This document shows, piece after piece, positions 7,541-14,745 of a DNA stretch of 36,067 bases. Numbering within the stretch: the first letter of the stretch is position 1; each line of letters opens with the position of its first letter. Below the pieces are notes generated by a model. That model worked only from the letters and a program-made list of their open reading frames with translations, had not been told where the DNA came from and searched no databases. The translations under genes were made by a program, and so were the position numbers. The stretch comes from Bacteroidales bacterium UBA3663 (GTDB lineage: Bacteria > Bacteroidota > Bacteroidia > Bacteroidales > UBA3663): the NCBI GenBank assembly GCA_002373755.1, contig DFJU01000079.1, forward strand, positions 1 to 36,067, in the 5' to 3' direction.

Positions 7541-8469
7541 AACAGCGAGCCGAACGCAACCGCACACTCACCCTAAGCCCCGACGAAGAGGCTCAACTGA
7601 TGTCGCAGCTGTGCAGGCTTGAGACATCGGCCAATGTCACAGACATCACCGACCGCATCTTCTGCCAGGACCTGATGGAGGCCATTCCGCTCATGCCCGA
7701 GCACTTTGCCGACCTGCTCGTCATCGACCCGCCATACAACCTGCAACGGCAGTTCGGCGAGATGAAGACCGCCCGACGCAGCGACGACGACTATCTCGAC
7801 TACGTGATGCGATGGCTGCCCGGCGTGGTGCGTTGGCTGAAGGCCGATGGCTCAATCTACATCTGCTGCGACTGGGGGTCAAGTTCCGTCATCTACAAGG
7901 CGATGAAACGATGCGGCATCACAATCCGCAACCGCATCACATGGCAACGCGAAAAAGGCCGTGGAGCCAAAGACAACTGGAAAAACGGGATGGAAGACAT
8001 CTGGTACGGCGTTGCAAATCCGAAAAAATTCTATTTCAATGTCGATGCCGTGAAACAGAAACGCCGCGTCATTGCCCCCTACCGCACCAGCGACGGCGCG
8101 CCAAAAGATTGGGAGGATTCGGCCGACGGCAAGTTCCGGCTCACCTGCCCGAGCAACTTCTGGGACGATTTAAGTGTTCCGTATTGGTCGATGCCGGAAA
8201 ACACCGACCACCCTACGCAGAAGCCCGAAAAACTGCTGGCCAAGCTCATCCTCGCCTCTTGTCCAGAGGGAGGATTGGTGGCCGACCCGTTCTTGGGAAG
8301 CGGCACGACGGCTGTAACCGCTTGCAAGCTCGGCCGACACTACACAGGCATCGAACTCAACCCCGAATATGCCTGCTGGACCGAGAAGCGCATCGCACTG
8401 GCCAAGACCGACAACCGCATACAGGGCTTTGCCGACGGCGTATTTTGGGAGCGGAATTCGGGGAAATAA
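7537..8469 (+). CDS. Orphan N6/N4 DNA methyltransferase (beta class)
   Basis: A 310-residue N6_N4 MTase. Catalytic motif IV DPPY is at residues 64-67, and the SAM-binding motif I (DPFLGSGTTAVTACKLGRHYTGIELNPEY) follows near residues 248-276. This order defines the beta class. The HPTQKPEKLLAKLI motif is typical of this family. The ATG at 7537 overlaps the O-methyltransferase stop (ATGA). A longer frame exists upstream but runs through that gene and is not used. No restriction endonuclease gene is adjacent; the neighbours are housekeeping genes. It is therefore an orphan methyltransferase, possibly regulatory or protective. It modifies adenine-N6 or cytosine-N4 at an unknown site. DPPY more often goes with adenine methylation. 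Confidence 0.88.
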   Translation: MKQRAERNRTLTLSPDEEAQLMSQLCRLETSANVTDITDRIFCQDLMEAIPLMPEHFADLLVIDPPYNLQRQFGEMKTARRSDDDYLDYVMRWLPGVVRWLKADGSIYICCDWGSSSVIYKAMKRCGITIRNRITWQREKGRGAKDNWKNGMEDIWYGVANPKKFYFNVDAVKQKRRVIAPYRTSDGAPKDWEDSADGKFRLTCPSNFWDDLSVPYWSMPENTDHPTQKPEKLLAKLILASCPEGGLVADPFLGSGTTAVTACKLGRHYTGIELNPEYACWTEKRIALAKTDNRIQGFADGVFWERNSGK

Positions 8470-8499
8470 TTGAAAATCAAAAATTAAGAAACAAGAATT

Positions 8500-8835
8500 A
8501 TGGAAAGCAACCGATTAGATAAAGTCAACCGCCTGCTTGAAAAAGAGTTGGCCGAAATCATCCGGCGCGAAACGGCCAAGACCCACGGCCTGATGGTCAG
8601 CGTGAGTGCAGTGCGCACAGCTCCCGACCTGAGTTTCGCGAAGGTCTTCGTCAGCGTTTTCCCATCGGACAAAGGCAAGGAAATCGTTGCCAATCTGAAC
8701 AAGAACGTCGGCGGAATCCGTGGCGCATTGGGCAACATCGTCCGCCACCAGCTGCGCATCATCCCAGAGCTGCGTTTCGACATCGACGACTCGCTCGACT
8801 ATCTGGAGCGCATCGACCAACTGCTCAAGAAGTAA
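8500..8835 (+). CDS. rbfA: Ribosome-binding factor A
   Basis: A 111-residue protein of the RbfA family, a single KH-like domain that binds the 30S subunit during late 16S rRNA maturation. Family features visible are the N-terminal RLDKVNRLLEKELAEIIRRE helix, the central strand ALTVSAVRTAPDLSFAKVFVSV-type segment, and RHQLRIIPELRFDIDDSLDYLERIDQLL at the C terminus, where R-x-x-P-E-L-x-F-x-x-D-x-S is the RbfA signature. It lies 30 bases after the orphan methyltransferase and 15 bases before the permease gene, so it is probably part of the same transcript. Confidence 0.95.
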   Translation: MESNRLDKVNRLLEKELAEIIRRETAKTHGLMVSVSAVRTAPDLSFAKVFVSVFPSDKGKEIVANLNKNVGGIRGALGNIVRHQLRIIPELRFDIDDSLDYLERIDQLLKK

Positions 8836-8850
8836 AAAAACGGGAAAAAT

Positions 8851-10089
8851 ATGCCGAAACGCTTCCGGCTCGAGTTGACCATCGCGGCCCGCTATCTGTT
8901 GGCCAAGAAAAGCCACAACGCCATCAACGCCATCACCATAGTGGCTGCTTGCGGCGTGGCCATCATCACGGCAGCACTGATTTGCGTGCTTTCGGTCTAT
9001 AACGGCTTCGAGAAGCTTGTCGGCCAACTTTCATCGCAACTCGACCCGGAACTGAAAATCGTTGCCATCGAAGGGAAATATTTCAACGACACGCCACAAC
9101 TGCGACAGTTAATTGCCGGATGCGACGACGTAGAATACGTCAGCACTACGCTACAAGAAACCGTGCTCATCGTCAACGGCGGCCGACAGATTCCGGCGCA
9201 AATGAAAGGCGTTGACAGCCTGTACGAAAAAGTCACGCAGGTTGACAGCATCCTGTGGAATGGCGACTATCTGCTGTGCGACCCTGTGGCCGACTACGCG
9301 ATTTTGGGCATCGGACTGTCGCAACTGGTTTCATGCCGACCCGGATTCCTACGGCCAATGACATTCTATTGCCCTCGTCGCGAAGGGAAAATCGACCTGA
9401 CACGGCCCGAAGAGGCATTCGTCGAACACCAATTTTTCTGTTCCGGGCAATTTGCAGTGCGACAGGCCGACTACGATGACGCACTCTGTCTGGTCAGCCT
9501 GAAAGCCGCGCGCACACTGTTGCAAGACTCGACGCTCGCATCGGCCTACGAACTTAAAATGCGCGCCGGCTGCAACATCGACGCAGCACTGGATAGAATC
9601 GGCGACAAACTACGCGACCACGGTCTGCAAGTGCTCAACCGCCACGAGCAGCAAGCCGACAACTATCGCATCGTCCAAATCGAGAAATGGGTGACATTCC
9701 TGCTCGTCCTGTTCATCCTGCTCATCGCATCGTTCAACATCGTCGGTGCTCTTTCAATGCTCATCATCGACAAAGAACAAGAAATAAATTCGCTTGTGGC
9801 CCTCGGTGCCGACGAAAGCATGGTCAGACGCATTTTTGCACTTGAAGGATGCCTAATTTCCGGCACAGGAGCAGCGGTCGGAATCGTTCTGGGCGCAGCA
9901 CTTTGTCTGCTGCAAGAGCACTTCGGACTGATCGGGCTGGGCGACGGCAGCGACATTTTCGTGGTCGACAGCTATCCGGTCAGCCTTTTGTGGAGCGACC
10001 TGATATGGTCGGCCATAGCCGTACTCGCAATAGGGTTGACAGCTACAATAATCCCGACGCTCCGCATCAGCATAAAGACACAATCCTAA
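8851..10089 (+). CDS. FtsX-like ABC permease, LolC/LolE type
   Basis: A 412-residue inner-membrane protein. The topology fits LolC/E: one N-terminal membrane segment (about residues 22-48, AINAITIVAACGVAIITAALICVLSVYNGF), a large periplasmic domain (about 50-275), then three membrane segments (about 280-305, 325-350 and 375-400). The FtsX domain includes the sequence SFNIVGALSMLIIDKEQEINSLVALGA, typical of lipoprotein-releasing permeases. Family role: with the LolD ATPase it extracts lipoproteins from the inner membrane for transfer to LolA. It follows rbfA by 15 bases, a neighbour relationship I recall from Bacteroides. No ATPase gene is in the window. Confidence 0.88.
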   Translation: MPKRFRLELTIAARYLLAKKSHNAINAITIVAACGVAIITAALICVLSVYNGFEKLVGQLSSQLDPELKIVAIEGKYFNDTPQLRQLIAGCDDVEYVSTTLQETVLIVNGGRQIPAQMKGVDSLYEKVTQVDSILWNGDYLLCDPVADYAILGIGLSQLVSCRPGFLRPMTFYCPRREGKIDLTRPEEAFVEHQFFCSGQFAVRQADYDDALCLVSLKAARTLLQDSTLASAYELKMRAGCNIDAALDRIGDKLRDHGLQVLNRHEQQADNYRIVQIEKWVTFLLVLFILLIASFNIVGALSMLIIDKEQEINSLVALGADESMVRRIFALEGCLISGTGAAVGIVLGAALCLLQEHFGLIGLGDGSDIFVVDSYPVSLLWSDLIWSAIAVLAIGLTATIIPTLRISIKTQS

Positions 10090-10196
10090 CGTAGAGAAAG
10101 CGACGTGCAAAATCCACGCCAGCGAAAGAAAACGCCACACCATTATATTTTTTTTCATTTTTTACTAAAAAAAATTAAATTTTAAAATTATTTCCA

Positions 10197-10204
10197 TACC
10201 TTTG
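10197..10204 (+). promoter_or_regulatory. Probable -7 promoter element for the barrel/lipoprotein cluster
   Basis: TACCTTTG, an exact TAnnTTTG match, lies 72 bases upstream of the ATG at 10276 in a very AT-rich stretch (10141-10195). No TTTG box is visible at the ideal -33 spacing. Confidence 0.6.
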
Positions 10205-10275
10205 GCCACGAATACCAACTAACGACATCGAACCCCATCGCATAAAAAAGTATCATCCTTACAATAACTGACATT

Positions 10276-11022
10276 ATGAAAAAATTATTTGCATTGGTTG
10301 CGACTACCCTAATCGCGACCTCTTGGCTCAAAGCAGGCGAGCCAATTGAAAACTACGGCATATTCAAGCACGTATCTATCGGCGCTGGATTCGGCATACT
10401 CGACGGCATCGGATTTGAGGCCGCCACTCCAATCACAGACTTCGTGCAGCTACGCCTGGGCTACTCTTTCCTGCCAGAAATCAAATACACAGCTGACGGA
10501 TTCGAATATAAAGACCATCAGGATGTTCAAAAGGAGGCAGAGGCTGACTTCAAACTGAACATGAAGGACTTCAAATTATTGTTTGACATTTACCCCGCAC
10601 GACGCTCTGCATTCCACTTTACCGTCGGAGCATATATCGGCCAAGACAAACTGCTTACAGCCGAAGCCAAAGTGCCGGATATCAAAGCTGGCGAAGGTCT
10701 CATCATCGGCGACTACACCTTGGGAGCTGATTCTGAAGACGGCATTGTACGTGCTGCAATAAAGGTCAACAAGTTCAAGCCCTACGTCGGATTCGGATTC
10801 GGCCACCACGTACCTCGCAAACGCGTCAACTGCTCGTTCGACATGGGTGTTCAATTCTGGGGAAATCCCGGAGTCTATGGCCGGGACGTTGACACACAAG
10901 AATACCACAAAATCACCAAAGAAGATATCGGAGAAGAATCGGCCGACGAATATTTTGACACAATGTCGAAAATAACCGTTTGCCCCGTGATTTCATTCAG
11001 AATCAACGGACGAATCTTCTAA
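10276..11022 (+). CDS. Outer-membrane beta-barrel protein
   Basis: A 248-residue exported protein with a signal peptide (residues ~1-20, MKKLFALVATTLIATSWLKA). The mature part is made of alternating hydrophobic/polar strands, such as HVSIGAGFGILDGIGFEAATPI, FVQLRLGYSFLPEIKY, FHFTVGAYIG and KPYVGFGFGHHV. The C-terminal residue is Phe (RINGRIF), the usual signal for Bam-dependent barrel insertion. About eight strands would fit a small OmpA/OmpW-like barrel. No close family is recognised and the function is unknown. It has a probable promoter at 10197 and lies 62 bases upstream of the first of three paralogous lipoproteins, with which it may be co-transcribed. Confidence 0.78.
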   Translation: MKKLFALVATTLIATSWLKAGEPIENYGIFKHVSIGAGFGILDGIGFEAATPITDFVQLRLGYSFLPEIKYTADGFEYKDHQDVQKEAEADFKLNMKDFKLLFDIYPARRSAFHFTVGAYIGQDKLLTAEAKVPDIKAGEGLIIGDYTLGADSEDGIVRAAIKVNKFKPYVGFGFGHHVPRKRVNCSFDMGVQFWGNPGVYGRDVDTQEYHKITKEDIGEESADEYFDTMSKITVCPVISFRINGRIF

Positions 11023-11084
11023 AGACATGCTAACAGACACTACACGCTACACACTGACAAACAAAACATTAAGCAATATTACCG

Positions 11085-12035
11085 ATGAAAAAATTATCCT
11101 ATCTGATGGCACTCGCAGCAGTTGCCGGTCTGTTCATGACCGCCTGCAGCGAGGAAGACGAGACTGGAAACGGCGTAACGGTCCAGCTGACAGACCCAGC
11201 GACAAAAGACCTTGCAGCCAAGTATTCACTCGACAAATCACAACTGAACGGTCTGGACGGTGTGAAAATTGTCGAAGACGGAGTTTCAGCCGTTCTGTCT
11301 GAAATCGAAGTGACAGAGGACAACGGCATCATCTTCACCTACGAAGAGCAGACTGGAAGCTCCGACGCAGCAATGACCCGCGCAGGCGGAGGACTGAAGA
11401 AATTCTGGAAATGGCATACATTCACGGCCGACGGAGATGAATTCGCAGTTGCAGGCTTCGGCAAGATCATTATCAAAACGACCGACGAAGATATCATCCC
11501 GATCAGCCTCATTCCAGAAGGTTTCGGAACAATCGAAGACGTTATGTCATCCGTCTATAAGCCGAAGTTCGTTGACGAGTTGTCGAGCTACCTCTGCCGC
11601 ACATGGACAATCAACGCATACCGCGTAATAGCCAACGTCGATGCGACAAACGTCGGCACGAGTTGGACAAAAATCGACGGCAACTGCAATCTGAAAAAGA
11701 TTATGGAAGACCTCAACACAAAGCACAATGCCAACCTCGATGTTGAATTGGGCGACAAGGAAGTCGTAGAAAGCATCACATTCTCCGGCAATGAGACATT
11801 CCAAATCAAGTACAAAGACTCGGAAGACATGGACGAAGGAGCTTGGGATTGGACATCGCAAGACGCGACAAAGAAATCTGGAGCAATTGCCTACGCCTGG
11901 TACGACGAAAACATGGGCAACGACCTGCTGGGTGGTGTAGCAACCGTTTCATTCAAGGGCGAAGAATGTCGCTTGAAACTCTCGGCCAAGGCCGGGAAGA
12001 GCTGTGAAACACAAATCGAGTTCAAGCTCAAATAA
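11085..12035 (+). CDS. Surface lipoprotein, tandem paralogue 1 of 3
   Basis: A 316-residue lipoprotein of no family I recognise. The signal peptide ends MTAC-SEEDE; the acidic residues right after Cys match the Bacteroidota lipoprotein export signal, so surface exposure is likely. It aligns over its whole length with the next two genes. Shared blocks are ATKxLAAKYS after the Cys, SEIEVTEDNGIIFTYEE, FWKWHTFTxDGDxFxVxGFGxIII, ELSSYLCRTWTIN, and a C-terminal block DIGAWxWxxQDxxxKSGxIAYxWYDExMGNDLLGGVATVxF. The LCRTWTI start of the C-terminal half and its strand pattern resemble lipocalin-like domains; that is an inference. The neighbours suggest action with the barrel protein at 10276. Confidence 0.8.
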   Translation: MKKLSYLMALAAVAGLFMTACSEEDETGNGVTVQLTDPATKDLAAKYSLDKSQLNGLDGVKIVEDGVSAVLSEIEVTEDNGIIFTYEEQTGSSDAAMTRAGGGLKKFWKWHTFTADGDEFAVAGFGKIIIKTTDEDIIPISLIPEGFGTIEDVMSSVYKPKFVDELSSYLCRTWTINAYRVIANVDATNVGTSWTKIDGNCNLKKIMEDLNTKHNANLDVELGDKEVVESITFSGNETFQIKYKDSEDMDEGAWDWTSQDATKKSGAIAYAWYDENMGNDLLGGVATVSFKGEECRLKLSAKAGKSCETQIEFKLK

Positions 12036-12115
12036 CGAAGCGACAAAGCACCTTCTAAACTGACAACGATTTGTAACATTTGCATCGACCCTGCAAACAC
12101 CTAAAACGACAACAT

Positions 12116-12184
12116 CGCCCGACTTTCGGCACTCTCTCGACAACAGTCGGAATCGGACTCAAAAAAAATGACGAAAGTCGGGCG
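12116..12184. repeat. 13-bp inverted repeat between paralogues 1 and 2
   Basis: CGCCCGACTTTCG (12116-12128) and CGAAAGTCGGGCG (12172-12184) are exact reverse complements separated by 43 bases. An A run lies just before the right arm rather than a T run after it. TACCTTTC, one base off TAnnTTTG, begins at 12188. The repeat could be a long-loop terminator/attenuator, an operator next to the promoter of the gene at 12284, or a duplication scar. The rest of the 248-base gap holds no gene. Confidence 0.6.
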
Positions 12185-12283
12185 AAATACCTTTCAAATA
12201 ATTGCCCATAAGACGACGTCCAACGCAACAGATCATATTCAACCAATCATATTTTAATAACCCCCTAATCTAAAAAAAAAGCT

Positions 12284-13279
12284 ATGAAGAAGTATTTCTA
12301 TTTAATGGCACTCGTTGCCATGGCAGGATTCGTTTACACATCGTGCAGCGAAGATGATGACGACTCAAGCGTAAATGTCTCATTGCCGACCCCAGCCACA
12401 AAAGAGTTAGCCGCAAAGTATGCCATCGAAGACCCGAGCCAGAGTTACCAGACCGTAATCGACGACGTCAATGTTGCATTGACTGAATTTGAAGTAACCG
12501 AAGACAACGGCATAATCCTCAAGTACGAAGAAGTTGGTACGAAAGCGGCAGAATCTGTCAACTCATTCTGGAGATGGCACAAATTCACGAAAGACGGCGA
12601 TGACAAATTCATGGTAATCGGATTTGGCGACATCATCGTATCGACAAGCATCGACAAGCGTTCGCGCATCACGTTGATTCCAGATGGAGTTTCACAGATG
12701 GAAGTAATGGCAAGCTTCATCGAGCCTACAATTACCGGCGAACTTGCTGACTACCTGTGCCGCACCTGGAAAATCAAGAAATCGCTTGTCTATGTGCTCG
12801 ACTACAGCGAAACGAAAGACGGCGTAAACCGCACCGCAAGAAAGCTTGGCAAGTGGACTGCTGCCGAAGCTGACGGTTCTGTCGACCTGATGACTCTCAT
12901 CAATTATGCGAACGACGAGCACAATGCAGGCATCAACACAGATTTGGGCGAGCGCACAATTGTCGAAAGCCTCGTCTTCTCTGGCATCGGCACATTCATG
13001 ATCAACTACAAGGGGACCAACTTGCAAGACATCGGTGCGTGGAGCTGGGTTAAGCAGGACACAGATGCGAAGAGCGGCTATCTCCGCTACACATGGTACA
13101 ACGAAGACATGGGTAACGACCTGCTTGGCGGCGTTGCTACCGTTAAATTCAACGGAGACGAAGCAGACCTTGAACTCAGCGGCAAAGACCGTTCAGGCAC
13201 AGGTTCCGGCACAGGCCACAATTCCGAATACACAGGAAGCGACTTCGGAATCCAGTTCAAGCTTCAGGCTGCAAACTAA
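12284..13279 (+). CDS. Surface lipoprotein, tandem paralogue 2 of 3
   Basis: A 331-residue lipoprotein, clearly paralogous to the flanking copies. The lipobox YTSC is followed by SEDDDD, a strong acidic surface-export signal. The conserved blocks are EVTEDNGIILKYEE, SFWRWHKFTKDGDDKFMVIGFGDIIV, ELADYLCRTWKIK, DLMTLINYANDEHNAGINTDLGERTIVESLVFSG, and DIGAWSWVKQDTDAKSGYL through MGNDLLGGVATVKF. It differs from its neighbours by a Gly/Ser-rich insert near the C terminus (about residues 305-318, DRSGTGSGTGHNS), which looks like a loop or linker. The bases just before the ATG (AAAAAGCT) match those before paralogue 3, which supports duplication of the whole unit. A terminator follows at 13301. Function unknown. 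Confidence 0.8.
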   Translation: MKKYFYLMALVAMAGFVYTSCSEDDDDSSVNVSLPTPATKELAAKYAIEDPSQSYQTVIDDVNVALTEFEVTEDNGIILKYEEVGTKAAESVNSFWRWHKFTKDGDDKFMVIGFGDIIVSTSIDKRSRITLIPDGVSQMEVMASFIEPTITGELADYLCRTWKIKKSLVYVLDYSETKDGVNRTARKLGKWTAAEADGSVDLMTLINYANDEHNAGINTDLGERTIVESLVFSGIGTFMINYKGTNLQDIGAWSWVKQDTDAKSGYLRYTWYNEDMGNDLLGGVATVKFNGDEADLELSGKDRSGTGSGTGHNSEYTGSDFGIQFKLQAAN

Positions 13280-13300
13280 AGGATTGAATTACGTATAAAG

Positions 13301-13336
13301 ATGCTCGGGCAATATGCGCCCGAGCATACTTTATCG
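13301..13336 (+). terminator. Terminator after paralogue 2
   Basis: ATGCTCGGGC (13301-13310) and GCCCGAGCAT (13318-13327) form a perfect 10-bp stem with a 7-nt loop. The T-rich tail (ACTTTAT) is short. It shares the GCTCGGGC stem sequence with the terminator after paralogue 3. The remaining gap to 13490 holds no gene I can see. Confidence 0.75.
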
Positions 13337-13490
13337 CAAAAAATTGCGAAATCCACCGACGACGAACCCAACTACAAAATCGAACAGAAAAGCGCATTTC
13401 AAACTCACATTCCGACATTACATCTCACCTCTGCGGACATACATGAATTAGTCAATCAAGGAATTTCAAACCAAATAAACGCATAAAGCT

Positions 13491-14444
13491 ATGAAAAAGT
13501 ACTTATGTCTGATGGCTCTCGCAGTCATCGCAGGATTTGGTTGCATATCATGCGATAATGACGACGACAATACGAGCAACCATATAAGCTTGAAAGAACC
13601 AAGCACAAAAAACCTTGCTGCAAGATACTCTATCGAACAGAATCTTGCAGGGGAGCAGGCAGCAACCGCAACTTTTGACAATGTGCAGGCTGTAATGTCA
13701 GAAATTGAAGTTACAGAAGAGGCTGGAATTCTAATCAAATATACAGAAGACACCTCTGACACAAATGCATCTGCATCACGTTCAACGGCAGATGCCAAGC
13801 CAAAGGAATTCTGGTCTTGGTACGATTTCACACAAAACGGCTCAAAACTTCTGGTTAATGGATTCGGAGAAATAACCATCGAAACGGGCAACGCGCAAGC
13901 AGTAATCACGTTGACACCAGAAGGCAGCACAACCCCGCTCAAAGTTATCGCCAGCATTTCTACACCGAAGTATGATAACGAACTGTCTAACTACCTATGC
14001 CGGACATGGACCATTTATTTCTACCAGATTCTCATCACAAAAAACGGAATGCAAGTTGGTAAAGCTCTGGAAAAAAGCTCCGACGGGACTTGCGACCTAA
14101 AGACCCTTATCGACTATGCCAACAACGAGCACGGCGCAGGAATAAAGGATGACCTTGGGGAAAAGAAGATAATCAAGGGCATAACCTTTACGGGCAATGA
14201 CTCATTCATCATCAACTATAAAGGCACAGACAAGAAAGACATCGGCAACTGGGAATGGACCGAATTTAACGTCAAACAGAAGTCCGGCACAATCGCATAT
14301 TCATGGTGCGACGAGAGCATGGGCAACAACCTGCTTGGAGGCACGGCAACCGCATCTTTCAGCGACGACGAATGTGAACTGCGACTTGATGGCAAGGAAA
14401 CCAGCAAGAACTACACCTGTCAAGTTCGCTTCAAACTTAAATAA
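13491..14444 (+). CDS. Surface lipoprotein, tandem paralogue 3 of 3
   Basis: A 317-residue lipoprotein, the third copy of the family. The lipobox ISC is followed by DNDDDN, again an acidic surface-export signal. Shared blocks: PSTKNLAARYSIE, SEIEVTEEAGILIKYTED, EFWSWYDFTQNGSKLLVNGFGEITI, ELSNYLCRTWTIYFYQ, LKTLIDYANNEHGAGIKDDLGEKKIIKGITFTG, and KSGTIAYSWCDESMGNNLLGGTATASF. The aromatic Tyr of the other copies (AYxWYDE) is Cys here (SWCDE), so this copy has an extra cysteine. The second half (from LCRTW) is better conserved among the three than the first. No recognised family; lipocalin-like C-terminal fold is only a guess. A terminator follows 73 bases after the stop. Confidence 0.8.
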   Translation: MKKYLCLMALAVIAGFGCISCDNDDDNTSNHISLKEPSTKNLAARYSIEQNLAGEQAATATFDNVQAVMSEIEVTEEAGILIKYTEDTSDTNASASRSTADAKPKEFWSWYDFTQNGSKLLVNGFGEITIETGNAQAVITLTPEGSTTPLKVIASISTPKYDNELSNYLCRTWTIYFYQILITKNGMQVGKALEKSSDGTCDLKTLIDYANNEHGAGIKDDLGEKKIIKGITFTGNDSFIINYKGTDKKDIGNWEWTEFNVKQKSGTIAYSWCDESMGNNLLGGTATASFSDDECELRLDGKETSKNYTCQVRFKLK

Positions 14445-14517
14445 GCGCTGCGAAATGGCATCTGACACAAGTCTGACGGCATCGTGTCAATCAAAATCCG
14501 CGTAGTGAAACAAGAAA

Positions 14518-14554
14518 ACGCTCGGGCAAATCTGCTCGGGCGTCTTTTTTTTTT
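14518..14554 (+). terminator. Terminator after paralogue 3 (with G-U pairs)
   Basis: ACGCTCGGGC (14518-14527) pairs with GCTCGGGCGT (14534-14543) in a 10-bp stem that includes two G-U wobbles, followed by a 10-base T run (14545-14554). On the minus strand the two wobbles become A-C mismatches, so it favours the plus strand. It also lies just past the minus-strand YqaE stop. Confidence 0.75.
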
Positions 14555-14579
14555 CGTACTACGCGAATTTCTGCCGAAA

Positions 14580-14735
14580 CTATTCCTTCCGGTTGAGAAT
14601 GACAAGCGCGGCGATGACGCCCGGAACCCATCCGCACAAAGTGAGCAGAAAAGTTATGACGAAGGAACCGCAACCTTGGTCAATGACGGCCAACGGCGGA
14701 AATATGATACACAGAATGACTCGAAGGCAAGACAT
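14580..14735 (-). CDS. YqaE/Pmp3-family small membrane protein
   Basis: A 51-residue protein with two membrane segments: residues ~4-18 (LRVILCIIFPPLAVI) and ~24-46 (SFVITFLLTLCGWVPGVIAALVI), joined by a short DQGCG turn. This is the family pattern (I-x-F-P-P-L-A-V, then L-L-T-x-x-x-W-x-P-G-x-I-x-A). The family (UPF0057/Pmp3) includes plant and yeast proteolipids that limit cation leak under salt stress; bacterial roles are poorly known. The ATG at 14735 lies 10 bases after the fdtB stop, so it is the last gene of the long minus-strand operon. Confidence 0.88.
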   Translation of the reverse strand: MSCLRVILCIIFPPLAVIDQGCGSFVITFLLTLCGWVPGVIAALVILNRKE

Positions 14736-14745
14736 AAGGCTCAGC

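Noticed and set aside
13301..13486. 61-codon plus-strand frame between paralogues 2 and 3
   Set aside because: It starts inside a terminator stem and has no recognisable features or start signal.
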